From SHZU01 sp050183815 (GTDB taxonomy: Bacteria > Gemmatimonadota > Gemmatimonadetes > Gemmatimonadales > GWC2-71-9), in contig JBFXAY010000003.1 of the NCBI GenBank assembly GCA_050183815.1, positions 85,743 to 149,742 of the forward strand: 64,000 nt of DNA. The letters are read 5' to 3'. Positions 52,212-61,247 of this stretch are shown piece after piece. A program made the translations under genes and the position numbers. The notes beneath the pieces were generated by a model. That model did no database searches. It was not told where the DNA came from and saw only the letters and a list, made by a program, of their open reading frames with translations. Every line of letters begins with the position of its first letter. The first letter of the stretch is position 1.

Positions 52212-54128
52212 ATGGCCGAGCCCCGTTCGTCCCGCAGGCGCTATGGGCGCTTCGTCGAGGACTACCGGGCTCACCGGATCGACGACACGATCGACGGACC
52301 CGACAAGCCGGCCGGTACGCCGGACCAGCCCCGCGACCGGTCGTTGCTCCGCGGCCAGCGGCGCGAGCACCTGCGGGCCTATTTCCGCTGGCTGCATCCG
52401 CACCGGTATGCGGTGGCCGGCCTCTTCGTCCTGGCACTGCTGGTGGCCGGGTTCCAGATGATCGAACCGCTGTTCATGCGGTTCATGATCGACCGGATCC
52501 TGCTCAACGACTCGCTCGACGCCGCCGGCCGGCTCAACCGGCTGCATCTGGCCGGCGCGCTCTTCGTGACCACGATCATCCTGTCCAATCTGGTCGGGGT
52601 GCTCAAGGACTACCGGCAGCGGCTCCTCAACGTCCGGGTGATGCTCTCGCTCCGCCGGTCCCTGTTCGACCGGCTGCTGCATCTTCCGCTGCCGAAACTC
52701 TGGGACATGAAGACCGGCGGGATCCTGTCCCGGCTGACGGGGGACGTGGACACGACCACCGGCCTGCTGCAGCTGGCGATCGTCTCGCCGCTCCTGTCGG
52801 TGATCCGGCTGCTCATCGCCGTGGTGGTGTTGTTCAACCTCAACTGGCGCCTGGCGCTCACCGCCCTCGCGATTCTGCCGGGCATCACGGTGATGAGCCT
52901 CACCTTCTCGCGCCGGATCCGGCCGATCTACCGCTCGGTCCGCAAGGACGCCGAGCGGATCGACGGCCGGGTGGGCGAGACGTTCTCCGGCATCCGCGTC
53001 GTCCGCGCCTTCAGGGGCGAGGTGCATGAGCTGTTCGACTATCTCCTCGGCCGTCACACCGTGCTGCGGAAGGAGATGTTCGCCCAGCGGCGCGAACTCG
53101 TGATCTGGACGTCCTGGGGTCTGCTGCTCGGAGCCGTCAACGTCGTCATTCTCTGGTACGGCGGTTACCTCAACCTCGCCGGCCAGGCGTCGGTCGGCGA
53201 CATCATGGCGTTCCAGTGGTACACCTTCCTGCTGCTCAACCCGGTGTGGCAGATCGTCAACTCATTCTCCGAGCTGCAGCGATCGCTGGCCGCCATGGAG
53301 CGGGTCTTCGAAGTCCTCGGCATGGAAGCCGACAAGCCGGACCGGCCCGGGGCGGTGGACGCCCCGCGCGATGTGAAGGAGATCCGGTTCGACCACGTGG
53401 ACTTCGAGTACCAGGAGGGGAAGCCGGTCATTCGCGATCTCGATGTCCGGGTCCGGGGCGGATCGGTCGTGGCGTTGGTGGGACGGAGCGGCGCCGGCAA
53501 GACGACCGTGACGGACCTCGCGGCCCGGTTCCACGATCCGACCCGCGGTCGGATCCTGCTCAACGGGACCGACATCAGGGATTTCCGGCTGCGCAGCTAT
53601 CGCGAACTGCTCGGCATCGTGCAGCAGGACGTCTTCCTGTTTGACGGCTCGGTGCGGGACAACATCGCCTACGGGCGCCATGACGCCACCGACGCGGAGG
53701 TCGAGGAGGCGGCGAGGCGGGCCAACGCCCACGAGTTCATCGTCAACCTGCCGGAGGGCTACGAGAGCTTCATCGGGGAGCGCGGCGTCAAACTGTCGGG
53801 CGGTCAGTGCCAGCGTCTGGCCATTGCCCGGGCGTTCCTCGCCTCGCCCGCGATTCTGATTCTCGACGAAGCCACCAGCAATCTCGATACCGAGAGCGAG
53901 CAGCTGATCCAGGCGTCGATGGCCACGCTGCTCGCCGGGCGGACCACGTTCGTGATCGCCCACCGCCTGTCCACGGTCCGCCAGGCGGATCTCATCCTGT
54001 TGCTCGAAGAGGGTCAGGTGGTCGAGCAGGGAACCCACGAACAGCTGATGGCGGCGCGCGGTGCCTACTACGAGATGGTCCGGCGCCAGGTCACCTCCCT
54101 CGACGAGCCCGAACCGGTCATCTCCTGA
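52212..54128 (+). CDS. ABC transporter, fused permease and ATP-binding protein (exporter type)
   Basis: A 638-residue half-transporter of the MsbA/BmrA exporter type. The N-terminal cytoplasmic extension (1-60) is Arg-rich; six membrane helices follow (for example YAVAGLFVLALLVAGFQMIE and LNWRLALTALAILPGITVMS). The ATPase has Walker A GRSGAGKTTVT, Q-loop VQQDVFLF, signature LSGGQCQRLAIARAFLASP (usual Gln/Arg replaced by Cys), Walker B ILILDEATSNLD and switch His in VIAHRLSTV. It should act as a homodimer exporting lipid, peptide or drug. GGAGGAACCGTC precedes ATG 52212. It is alone in its transcript, between the DAACS symporter and convergent ABC-2 genes. Confidence 0.95.
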   Translation: MAEPRSSRRRYGRFVEDYRAHRIDDTIDGPDKPAGTPDQPRDRSLLRGQRREHLRAYFRWLHPHRYAVAGLFVLALLVAGFQMIEPLFMRFMIDRILLNDSLDAAGRLNRLHLAGALFVTTIILSNLVGVLKDYRQRLLNVRVMLSLRRSLFDRLLHLPLPKLWDMKTGGILSRLTGDVDTTTGLLQLAIVSPLLSVIRLLIAVVVLFNLNWRLALTALAILPGITVMSLTFSRRIRPIYRSVRKDAERIDGRVGETFSGIRVVRAFRGEVHELFDYLLGRHTVLRKEMFAQRRELVIWTSWGLLLGAVNVVILWYGGYLNLAGQASVGDIMAFQWYTFLLLNPVWQIVNSFSELQRSLAAMERVFEVLGMEADKPDRPGAVDAPRDVKEIRFDHVDFEYQEGKPVIRDLDVRVRGGSVVALVGRSGAGKTTVTDLAARFHDPTRGRILLNGTDIRDFRLRSYRELLGIVQQDVFLFDGSVRDNIAYGRHDATDAEVEEAARRANAHEFIVNLPEGYESFIGERGVKLSGGQCQRLAIARAFLASPAILILDEATSNLDTESEQLIQASMATLLAGRTTFVIAHRLSTVRQADLILLLEEGQVVEQGTHEQLMAARGAYYEMVRRQVTSLDEPEPVIS

Positions 54129-54142
54129 CCGGGCCCGGCCGC

Positions 54143-55858
54143 CTAGGTCAGTTCGGCCGGTTCGAGTCGCTCGAGGGCCCGGCCCAGCCGGCCGACCAGC
54201 CAGGCCGTTTCCACCAGCAGCAACAAGGCGCCGAGCAGAACCGCGACGGGCCAGGCACCGCCGCCGATCAGGAACTCCCCGACGGTCGCGACCACCCAGA
54301 CCTCGAGGGCCGGCGGGATCAGGGCGACGATGAGGGCCAGAGCGGTACCGATCATCACGATGATCGACAAGCCCATCGCTTCCATCCCGGCGTTGTCGGG
54401 TCCCAAACGAACCCAGCCGGGGAACAGCAGCGCGATGGCGTTCTGGATCGTCACGTTCATCGCGTTGACGGCGAACAGCACGAGTGGCAGCAGCGCGAGC
54501 GAGATCCAGCCGACCGACGTCGCCGCCCACTCGACCGGGCGCGGGGCCGCCACCGGGAGGACGGCCAGGAGACCGACCTGCACCATCGTCAGCAGGCCTG
54601 CCGGCGACGCGATCTCGCCGAGCACGATGGCGGAACCCGACAGCGGGTAGGTCTTGAGCAGGTCGAGCCGGAGCAGATCCTGGCGGAGATCGTTTCGGAG
54701 CATCCGGGGCCCGACGAGGAGCGACATCACGAGCAACAGCATGATCGGCACCAGACCGACGACCGCATCGCTGGAGCCCCGGCCCATGACCACGCCGGCG
54801 AGACTGACGCCGACGACCATCACCAGCGCCCCGGTCAGCGCGCCGCCGCGGAGACCGGCCAGGGTGTTCTTCCAGGCCAGGGCCACCGATCGCGGACCGC
54901 GGGGAGGGAGCGGAAGCCAGCTCAGCCGGTTCCGGTTGACCCGGGCGCGGCCCGGCATGCCGCGGCCGGCGCGGACCGCGGCCATCAGGGCGGCGCGTTC
55001 CTCGGTCGCGAGGGCGGCCTCCTCCTCGAACGGCGGGGTCAGGGAAAAGACCCAGGCGAGATGCGCGCCGATGGCCGCGAGCATGACCGCCACCGCGGTC
55101 GCCCAACCCTCGATCGACGTCGCCCGGAGCGGCGCCGTAAGGATCCGAACCGGTGCCAGCGCCCGGCGCAGCACGGGGCCGTCGAGCAGTGCCACCAGCT
55201 CCCGGAAGCGGGTTCGGAGGTCGAGATCCCCCGCCGCCTGGGCCACCTCCCAGATGCCGTAGCCCAGTGCCACGACCATGGTCAGGGCGGCCAACCGGCC
55301 CGCGAAGAGCGCCACTCGCCGGCCGCCGACGACCGGCTTCACCTGTACCAGCGCGAGCCCGAGCCGGTGCAGGCTCGTCAGAGTGAGAAATCCCCACGCC
55401 GTGAGGTACTTCTCCGGAAACGTCAGGGCCACCGATCGGCGCAGGATGAAGGTCCAGAGCAGCGCGTTGAGCAGGATCACGATCTGCGACTTGAGGATCC
55501 GGAACCCGATCAGGCGCCGCCGGGACACCGGGCCCGGGAACAGCATCTGCACCTCGGCCGGCTGAAACGCCAGTGCGCTGGTGATTCCGCCCCGGGTCCA
55601 CCAATACGCCAGCGTCAGGACCAGCACCCCGTCGAAGAGCGCGGCCATGACCTGGGAAGCGAGGTGGACCGCGTCGAGCTGCCGCGGATTTTCGGGCGCG
55701 AACGGGTCTGACCCGGGGCTCTGGAAAAAGACGAACGAGAAGTAGGCGATGCCGACCACTACGCCGATCAGATAGCGCGGCTGCCGGATGCGGGCGAACT
55801 GCCGGGCAAACCGGTTGCGGGTGGTCCGGAGAAGGAGGTAGCCGAGGGCCGGAGTCAC
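54143..55858 (-). CDS. ABC-2 type transporter permease
   Basis: A 571-residue membrane protein with about twelve hydrophobic segments, including VIGVVVGIAYFSFVFFQSP-like GVVVGIAYFSFVFFQSPGS near the N-terminus, VALGYGIWEVAQAAGDLDLR, ALVMVVGVSLAGVVMGRGSS and VLLGALLLLVETAWLVGRLG. Its length is twice that of simple ABC-2 permeases, so it may be a two-half permease. Its GTG at 55858 overlaps (GTGA) with the stop of the ATPase gene, so the two proteins make one exporter. Substrate unknown. It is the last gene of a three-gene operon (secreted protein, ATPase, permease). Confidence 0.85.
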   Translation of the reverse strand: MTPALGYLLLRTTRNRFARQFARIRQPRYLIGVVVGIAYFSFVFFQSPGSDPFAPENPRQLDAVHLASQVMAALFDGVLVLTLAYWWTRGGITSALAFQPAEVQMLFPGPVSRRRLIGFRILKSQIVILLNALLWTFILRRSVALTFPEKYLTAWGFLTLTSLHRLGLALVQVKPVVGGRRVALFAGRLAALTMVVALGYGIWEVAQAAGDLDLRTRFRELVALLDGPVLRRALAPVRILTAPLRATSIEGWATAVAVMLAAIGAHLAWVFSLTPPFEEEAALATEERAALMAAVRAGRGMPGRARVNRNRLSWLPLPPRGPRSVALAWKNTLAGLRGGALTGALVMVVGVSLAGVVMGRGSSDAVVGLVPIMLLLVMSLLVGPRMLRNDLRQDLLRLDLLKTYPLSGSAIVLGEIASPAGLLTMVQVGLLAVLPVAAPRPVEWAATSVGWISLALLPLVLFAVNAMNVTIQNAIALLFPGWVRLGPDNAGMEAMGLSIIVMIGTALALIVALIPPALEVWVVATVGEFLIGGGAWPVAVLLGALLLLVETAWLVGRLGRALERLEPAELT

Positions 55859-56655
55859 GGGGTTGGGGCCGGGGCGCCGTCCGCCGTGAGGGCGAGAAAG
55901 ACTTCCTCGAGCGTCAAGCCGGCAAGCTCCGGCCGGGCCGTCACGATCTCGTCCAGCGTGCCTGTGGCCACCACCCGGCCGCGGCGGATCACGAGCAGCT
56001 TGGTGCAGAGTTCCTCGACGAGGTGGAGCAGATGGGAACTCAACAGCACCGCCGTGCCGGCGCGGGCCCGGGCCGCGATCGTGGCCCGCATCTTTCGAAT
56101 CCCGCCCGGATCGAGCCCGGTCAGCGGCTCGTCGAGGATGAGGACCTCCGGATCGTGCAGCAGGCCGCAGGCAATCGCGAGCTTCTGCTTCATGCCGCGG
56201 GACAGCTCCGTCGGCAGCGAGCGCCGCTTCTCCGTGAGCTCCAGTTCTTCGAGGAGACCCGGCGCCCGCGCTTCGGCGTCGACCACCCCGTAGAGCCGGG
56301 CGATGAACCGCAGGTGTTCCTCGACGGTGAGGTAATCGAAGAGGTGCGGCTCGTCCGGGATGAACGCCAGCCGCTGTTTGGCGGCCACCGGATCGGTCGC
56401 GAGGTCGTATCCGGCGATCCGGATCCGGCCCGCGGTCGGGTTGATGATGCCGCAGAGCGAGCGGAGCGTCGTGGTCTTCCCGGCGCCGTTCGGCCCGACC
56501 AGGCCGAGGACCTCACCGGCGCCGACCGCGAACGAGAGGCCGTCGACGGCGGTGAAGCCGTCGTACGATTTCGTCAGGCCGTCGGCCTCGATCAACAGGG
56601 GACCACCCGGGGCGTGGTCCTCGGCCCCGGGCAGGATCGCCGGAGGAACCGTCAC
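55855..56655 (-). CDS. ABC transporter ATP-binding protein (ABC-2 exporter)
   Basis: A 266-residue ATPase. Walker A GPNGAGKTTTLRSL, Q-loop region FIPDEPHLFDYLTVEEHLRF, signature LSRGMKQKLAIACGLLHDPE, Walker B VLILDEPLTGLDPGG, and switch His in LLSSHLLHLVEELC. It should pair with the 571-residue permease encoded immediately downstream (GTGA overlap). The start GTG at 56655 overlaps the stop of the secreted-protein gene. It belongs to the same family as Na+ or multidrug exporter ATPases (CcmA/NatA-like). Confidence 0.93.
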   Translation of the reverse strand: MTVPPAILPGAEDHAPGGPLLIEADGLTKSYDGFTAVDGLSFAVGAGEVLGLVGPNGAGKTTTLRSLCGIINPTAGRIRIAGYDLATDPVAAKQRLAFIPDEPHLFDYLTVEEHLRFIARLYGVVDAEARAPGLLEELELTEKRRSLPTELSRGMKQKLAIACGLLHDPEVLILDEPLTGLDPGGIRKMRATIAARARAGTAVLLSSHLLHLVEELCTKLLVIRRGRVVATGTLDEIVTARPELAGLTLEEVFLALTADGAPAPTP

Positions 56656-57086
56656 CGCTGAATCCGGATGGTGGTACCGTCCGAATCGCCGTCGTTCTCG
56701 TGGTTGGCCTTCTTGTCGAAGTCGTACTCCGGATTGTCGTATCCGCGCACGGCCATCGACAGTGTGATACCCTGTTCATTGGTGAATGGCCGGCTCAGCA
56801 TCTGGCAGTATCCCTGCTCGTCCGTGGTGCACCGGGTCGTGCCGATTACCGCTCCCGACCAGGAGGCCCGAACGATCACGTTGGCCGCCGGCCGATGAGC
56901 GGAGTCGTGCACCCAGATGCCGACCCTTCCCTGAATCTTGACATCGCCGCCGCTCCCGCCCATCTCGTCGTCGAGGTCGGCGATGTGCATCACCTGCTTC
57001 AGCCGGCCGTGTCCGTCGGGTGACGGCTGCGCGAGGCCGGCCGCCGCCAGCAGGGCGACGAGGGGTATCCCGGGGTGTCCCACCAT
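56652..57086 (-). CDS. Small secreted protein with carboxypeptidase-regulatory-like fold
   Basis: A 144-residue protein with a signal peptide (GIPLVALLAAAGLAQPSPDG). The mature region has a beta-sandwich pattern with a repeated turn (VGIWVHDSAHRPAANVIVRA, WSGAVIGTTRCTTDEQGYCQ, MAVRGYDNPEYDFDK) and ends in DGDSDGTTIRIQR; two cysteines may pair (RCTTDEQGYC). It resembles carboxypeptidase-regulatory/Ig-like exported modules, but the family is not certain. ATG 57086 has GGAGG 7 bases upstream. Overlap of its stop with the ABC ATPase start suggests that it may be an accessory or substrate of that exporter. Confidence 0.75.
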   Translation of the reverse strand: MVGHPGIPLVALLAAAGLAQPSPDGHGRLKQVMHIADLDDEMGGSGGDVKIQGRVGIWVHDSAHRPAANVIVRASWSGAVIGTTRCTTDEQGYCQMLSRPFTNEQGITLSMAVRGYDNPEYDFDKKANHENDGDSDGTTIRIQR

Positions 57087-57125
57087 GGTAACCTCCAGAC
57101 AGGGGTACCCCCCAAAAGTGGCCGC

Positions 57126-57156
57126 CCGGTGCGGGTGTGCCAAGTAGCCGCACCGG
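57126..57156. promoter_or_regulatory. Perfect inverted repeat in divergent region upstream of the strictosidine synthase-like gene
   Basis: CCGGTGCGG (57126-57134) and CCGCACCGG (57148-57156) form a perfect 9-bp repeat with a 13-base spacer, starting 49 bases before ATG 57175. It may be an operator or an RNA hairpin in the leader. Confidence 0.45.
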
Positions 57157-57174
57157 CCGCCTTCGGGAGCGTTC

Positions 57175-58257
57175 ATGCGCTGGTGGATTCCAAGATTCCT
57201 GGTGCTCGCCGTGGTGGCGTTGATCGCGTACCTCGGTTTCAAGCCGGTACCGATCGATCCGCTGCCGTGGGCAGGCAGCCCCAACGACGGGTTTGTCGGC
57301 CCCTACGCCGAGAACGACCTGCTCGCCGCCGCCGACCTGATTCCGATGCCCGGCGCCGGACCCGAACATGTCACCACCGGCCCCGATGGCGCGGTCTACG
57401 CCGGCCTTGCGGACGGGCGGATCGTCCGGATCGAGCCGGCCGACCGCACGGTCTCGGTCTGGGCCGAGACCGGGGGCCGGCCCCTCGGCCTGCGCTTCGA
57501 CTCCGCCGGCCATCTCATCATTGCCGACGCGAAGCGCGGCCTCCTCCGGATCGATTCCACCCGGCGGGCCACCGTACTCGCTGACCATGCCGGCGGCGAG
57601 CCGATCCGGTTCGCCGACGGGGTCGACATCGCACCCGACGGCACGATCTGGTTTTCCGACGCTTCGCTCCGCTGGGGCGTCGAAACGGGCGGCGTCCTCG
57701 ACTTCTGGGAAAGCCGCCCGACGGGCCGGCTGATCGCCTACGATCCGCGCACCGGGGTGACCCGGGTGGCGCTCGACTCGCTCGATTTCGGCAACGGGGT
57801 GGCCGTGGCGCCCGGTGGCGGCTGGCTGCTCATCAACGAAACGATGTCGGGCCGGATTCGCCGGTTCTGGCTCGCCGGGCCGAAGGCCGGTCAGTCGGAG
57901 ATCTTCATCGAAGGCCTGCCCGGCCTGCCCGACAACTTGAGCTACGACGGGAACGGCACCTTCTGGGTCGGCCTCTTCGGGCCGCGGTCCGGAGCGACGA
58001 CGGTCATCCGGCGCCTGCCGCCCTGGCTCCGCAAGGTGATCTACCGGATTCCCGAACGGCTCCGGGTGAGCGAAGCGCCGCACCATGGCATGGTTATCGG
58101 CCTCGACTCGTTGGCCCGGGTCCGCTACAACCTGCAGGATCCGACCGGTCGCTTCTACACGACCACCGGCGCAATCCCCGCCGGCGGCGACCTCTACGTC
58201 TCGACGCTGGCCGGCGGTGCGGTGGCCCGCGTCCGGATGCCCGAGCCGGTCCCATGA
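57175..58257 (+). CDS. Strictosidine synthase-like / SMP-30-type beta-propeller protein
   Basis: A 360-residue protein anchored by one N-terminal membrane helix (FLVLAVVALIAYLGFKPVPI). A six-bladed propeller follows with the strictosidine synthase-like (APMAP) motifs: GPEHVTTGPDGAVYAGLADG, PIRFADGVDIAPDGTIWFSD (metal-ligand Asp), SLDFGNGVAVAPGGGWLLIN, GLPDNLSYDGNGTFWVGLFG. These domains bind calcium and may hydrolyse lactones or esters; substrate not known. ATG 57175 has GGGAG upstream. Its stop overlaps the next lipoprotein gene (ATGA), so the two are co-translated. Confidence 0.9.
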   Translation: MRWWIPRFLVLAVVALIAYLGFKPVPIDPLPWAGSPNDGFVGPYAENDLLAAADLIPMPGAGPEHVTTGPDGAVYAGLADGRIVRIEPADRTVSVWAETGGRPLGLRFDSAGHLIIADAKRGLLRIDSTRRATVLADHAGGEPIRFADGVDIAPDGTIWFSDASLRWGVETGGVLDFWESRPTGRLIAYDPRTGVTRVALDSLDFGNGVAVAPGGGWLLINETMSGRIRRFWLAGPKAGQSEIFIEGLPGLPDNLSYDGNGTFWVGLFGPRSGATTVIRRLPPWLRKVIYRIPERLRVSEAPHHGMVIGLDSLARVRYNLQDPTGRFYTTTGAIPAGGDLYVSTLAGGAVARVRMPEPVP

Positions 58258-58835
58258 ACCGACTGGCGCTGGGCCGGATTGCCATCGGCGTTGTCGCCGG
58301 TCTGGCGGCCTCGTGCGCCGACGAATGCGGCGACGCGGTCTACCCTGCGTATCCCGATCTCAGGGAGATTCTCCCTCGCGCGGTGTCCTCCGACGATCCG
58401 CTCGGCGAGGGCGATCTGATTGTCGGCACCGGTCGAATGGCGCAGGAGGGCCGGCGGATGTTCTTCCAGGTGCAGTTTGCCGATTCCGCCGGCGTGCCGC
58501 TCGGTGATCGGCAGCTCACCGTGCAGTCGCCCACGGTGGGGTTTCGTGGCGCCGTGGTGGATCCGACCGGTCTCGAAGCGGTCGTGTTCCGGACGGTCGT
58601 CGGGGTAAAGGTTGGAGGCGTCCGGCGTCAGGCCACCCGCATCAACGCGCCCGATTGTCTGGCCCTCGACGGCGGTCTTTGCCACCTTGCCGACGACCTG
58701 AGGGTGCCGGTCGGCAGCCGACTGGTCGTGACCGCGCGACTGGATTCGCTCTGCGTGCCGACCTACTGCCGGATCACCAGGATCTCGATTCCCGCGATGC
58801 GCGAGCAGGTGGTGCAGCCGGCTGACTGCCGGTAG
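58254..58835 (+). CDS. Putative lipoprotein downstream of the propeller gene
   Basis: A 193-residue protein with lipoprotein signal MNRLALGRIAIGVVAGLAAS (then CADECGD). The mature part is beta-rich with six further cysteines that can form disulfides (for example NAPDCLALDGGLCHLADD, LCVPTYC). I recognise no family. ATGA overlap with the propeller gene ties it to that function. It converges on the MarC gene with a short gap. Confidence 0.75.
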   Translation: MNRLALGRIAIGVVAGLAASCADECGDAVYPAYPDLREILPRAVSSDDPLGEGDLIVGTGRMAQEGRRMFFQVQFADSAGVPLGDRQLTVQSPTVGFRGAVVDPTGLEAVVFRTVVGVKVGGVRRQATRINAPDCLALDGGLCHLADDLRVPVGSRLVVTARLDSLCVPTYCRITRISIPAMREQVVQPADCR

Positions 58836-58850
58836 CGGGCGGGTCTCGGC

Positions 58851-59438
58851 TCAGCGGGCGAGGTACTCGCGGAGGCCGCTCAGGATCATCTCGACCGACA
58901 CCACCACCAGCAGCATGCCCATCAGCCGCTCGATGGCCACGAGCCCGCGGTTGCCAAGCAGCCTGGCCAGCCCCGTCGCGAAGAAGAGCACCACCCCGGT
59001 CGCAAGCCAGGCAAGGCCGAGGGCCGCGAGCCAGGCCGGCCAGCGATCCGGTTCCCGGCTGGTGAGGAGGAGCACGGTCGCCATGGCCGATGGTCCGGCG
59101 ACGTAGGGAATCGCCAGAGGAACGATGAACGGCTCGGCGTCCACCTCCTCGCGGGGATGATCGCCCGCCGGGAACACCATTCGGAGCGCGATGAGGAGCA
59201 GCACGACGCCGCCGGCCACGGTGAGCGCCGTCTGCGAGACGTGCAGCAGGTCGAGCAGTTTGGGCCCGCCGAAGAGGAAGCCGACCAGCACGACGAGCGC
59301 GATGGCGAGTTCGCGGAGAATGACGCGCCGATGTCGGTCGGGGGCGACGTTGCGCAGCGCCGACAGAAACAGCGGTACGTTGCCGAGCGGGTCCATCACG
59401 AAGAACAGGAGGACGGCGGCGGATGCGGTGGACAGCAT
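58851..59438 (-). CDS. MarC family integral membrane protein
   Basis: A 195-residue protein with six membrane helices; the MarC hallmark MDPLGNVPLFLSALRNV opens it, followed by LREVAIA-like REL AIALVVLVGFLFGG and PFIVPLAIPYVAGPSAMATV. MarC proteins are widespread with no agreed function. ATG 59438 follows a TATCTT box by 6 bases with no ribosome-binding site, so a leaderless transcript is possible, although read-through from the FG-GAP gene (25 bases upstream) is equally likely. Confidence 0.92.
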   Translation of the reverse strand: MLSTASAAVLLFFVMDPLGNVPLFLSALRNVAPDRHRRVILRELAIALVVLVGFLFGGPKLLDLLHVSQTALTVAGGVVLLLIALRMVFPAGDHPREEVDAEPFIVPLAIPYVAGPSAMATVLLLTSREPDRWPAWLAALGLAWLATGVVLFFATGLARLLGNRGLVAIERLMGMLLVVVSVEMILSGLREYLAR

Positions 59439-59463
59439 CCGCCAAAGATAGCGGTCCGGACCG

Positions 59464-61140
59464 TCAGCGGCCCGAGATCACGTACATCCTTCCCGACCGG
59501 AATCCGTTGACATTGCTCCAGCTCGAGGTGAGCAGCAGGTCGACGATGCCGTCGCCGTCCACGTCGCCGATGCCGGTGGCGTCGAACCCGAAGGTTTCGC
59601 CCGGTACCCGGCCGGTGATGGTCCGGAGCAGGCTCCCATCCTTGCCGGAGTAGACATAGACCCGCCCGCCGGACGCCGCTGCGCCGCCGTACTGCCAGGC
59701 GCCGACGACGAGGTCGTCGTATCCGTCCCGGTTGACGTCGCCGGCATCGGCCGAGCCGATGCCGAAGCCGTCGCCCGGATTCTCCCCGGTGAACCGGTAG
59801 AGCCGGCGGCCGTCCTTGCCAGAATGGACGTAGATGCGGCCCGACCCCGGTCCATTGCCGCTGTTGGAGAAGTCCGCGGCATAGACGTCGGGCACCTTGT
59901 CGCCGTCGACGTCGCCGACGAGCGAGGTGAACATCGCGCCGAGGGCGGCACCGGTCGAATCGGCGTCGATCGTGAACCGGACCTTGCGGGTCCGGGCATC
60001 GTAGACGAGCACCCGCCCGGCGCGGCCCGGGCCCGCTCCCGGCGCGCCGGCGAGGAACGGCGTGCCGCGCCCGGCACGGGCCCCCGCCACGATGCTGCCA
60101 AGCCCGTCTCCGGCAGCCTCTCCTTCGATCGTCGCCAGCCGGGCCCCGTTGCGGCCCGAGAAGAGGTACACCCGGCCGGCACCCTTGGCGGCACCCGGGG
60201 CGCCCACGATGAGGTCCGGGTGACCGTCCTGGTCGATGTCGCCGGCCGATGCGGCGGCGTTGCCGAACCGCTCGCCGCTGTCGGCCGCGGCCAGGGTAAA
60301 GAGGACCTTGCCGTTCCGGCCCGAATACACGTAAGCGCGATCGCGGCCGGGCGCGCCCGCGATCACGTCGGCGGCGCCGTCGCGGTCGACGTCGCCGGCC
60401 GCCTCGAGCCCGTTGCCGAGGCTCTCACCCGCATGGCCCGTGGCGCTCCACAGCAGCGTCCCGGTCTTGCCGGAATACAGGTAGACCCGTCCGGGGCCGG
60501 CCGGCGCGCCGTTGGCGCCGAACGTCGGCGCGGAAGTGACCACGTCGCTCACGCCGTCGCCATCGGCATCGCCGATCCCCCGGGCGATCCAGCTGAACTG
60601 ATCGCCCTTTGCCTCTCCGCGCCATTCGTGAATGATCCGCACCGGTTCGACGAATGGGTTCTCGAAGTCCTTCGGCTGAAAGAGGACCTCCGCCAGCCGG
60701 GGGTCGTTCTGGAGTTGGGCGAACTCGGGTGCGGTCTTGACCTGGTCCATGTCGAACGCCCCACTGGCCTTCACCACGCGTAACGCGGCGAAGGCCTGGT
60801 CGGCGTTGCCCTTCCGGGCCTCGATCCCGGCAATGGCGTAGCGGGCCGGCACTCGCGCGGCGCGCGGCTGGGTCACCGCTTCGTACGCCTCGAGGGCCCG
60901 GTCGAGGTCGCCCAGTTGCCGGTAGGCATTGCCGAGAAGCAACCGCCCGACCGGTGACCGGGGGTTGGCCCGGAAGTATTCCTGAAGCACGGCCACGGCG
61001 CTGTAGGCGCGGCCGGCCTGCAGGTGCGCCTGGGCGCGGGCCACTTCCGGCGGGGCACCCTGCGCCCGGGCGGAAACCGGTATGGTCGCGGCAAGAACGG
61101 CGACGGCCAATCCGCTCGCGATCCGATGATGTCGATCCAT
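59464..61140 (-). CDS. Secreted TPR + FG-GAP repeat beta-propeller protein
   Basis: A 558-residue protein with a signal peptide (ASGLAVAVLAATIPVSARAQ). Residues 30-170 form TPR-like helices (AQAHLQAGRAYSAVAVLQEY). Residues 185-558 carry FG-GAP repeats of the integrin type with DxDxDGxxD calcium loops: GIGDADGDGVSDVVTSAP, GDVDRDGAADVIAGAPG, GDIDQDGHPDLIVGAPG, GDVDGDKVPDVYAADF, GDVNRDGYDDLVVGAW, GIGDVDGDGIVDLLLTSSW. The fourth expected blade (SIVAGARAGRGTPFLAGAPG) has lost its Asp ligands. A seven-bladed calcium-bound propeller is likely. It is divergent from the DASS symporter and upstream of MarC. No ribosome site precedes ATG 61140. Confidence 0.9.
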   Translation of the reverse strand: MDRHHRIASGLAVAVLAATIPVSARAQGAPPEVARAQAHLQAGRAYSAVAVLQEYFRANPRSPVGRLLLGNAYRQLGDLDRALEAYEAVTQPRAARVPARYAIAGIEARKGNADQAFAALRVVKASGAFDMDQVKTAPEFAQLQNDPRLAEVLFQPKDFENPFVEPVRIIHEWRGEAKGDQFSWIARGIGDADGDGVSDVVTSAPTFGANGAPAGPGRVYLYSGKTGTLLWSATGHAGESLGNGLEAAGDVDRDGAADVIAGAPGRDRAYVYSGRNGKVLFTLAAADSGERFGNAAASAGDIDQDGHPDLIVGAPGAAKGAGRVYLFSGRNGARLATIEGEAAGDGLGSIVAGARAGRGTPFLAGAPGAGPGRAGRVLVYDARTRKVRFTIDADSTGAALGAMFTSLVGDVDGDKVPDVYAADFSNSGNGPGSGRIYVHSGKDGRRLYRFTGENPGDGFGIGSADAGDVNRDGYDDLVVGAWQYGGAAASGGRVYVYSGKDGSLLRTITGRVPGETFGFDATGIGDVDGDGIVDLLLTSSWSNVNGFRSGRMYVISGR

Positions 61141-61223
61141 GGCGCTTTCGGGGTAAAGGCAGGTTGTTGCTCCCGGCCGGGATGACTCGGGATCCAGCCG
61201 GGTTCCTCATCCCTACGGCAGCG

Positions 61224-61247
61224 CCCGCGGGAAGGTTTTCCGGCGGG
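61224..61247. promoter_or_regulatory. Inverted repeat in divergent FG-GAP/symporter region
   Basis: CCCGCGGGAA (61224-61233) and TTCCGGCGGG (61238-61247) pair with one mismatch over 10 bp around a 4-base loop, in the 166-base gap between the divergent genes. It may be an operator or leader hairpin. Confidence 0.35.

Noticed and set aside
54129..54138. CCGGGCCCGG palindrome as terminator between convergent ABC genes
   Set aside because: Self-complementary without a loop, and such palindromes are frequent at this GC content.
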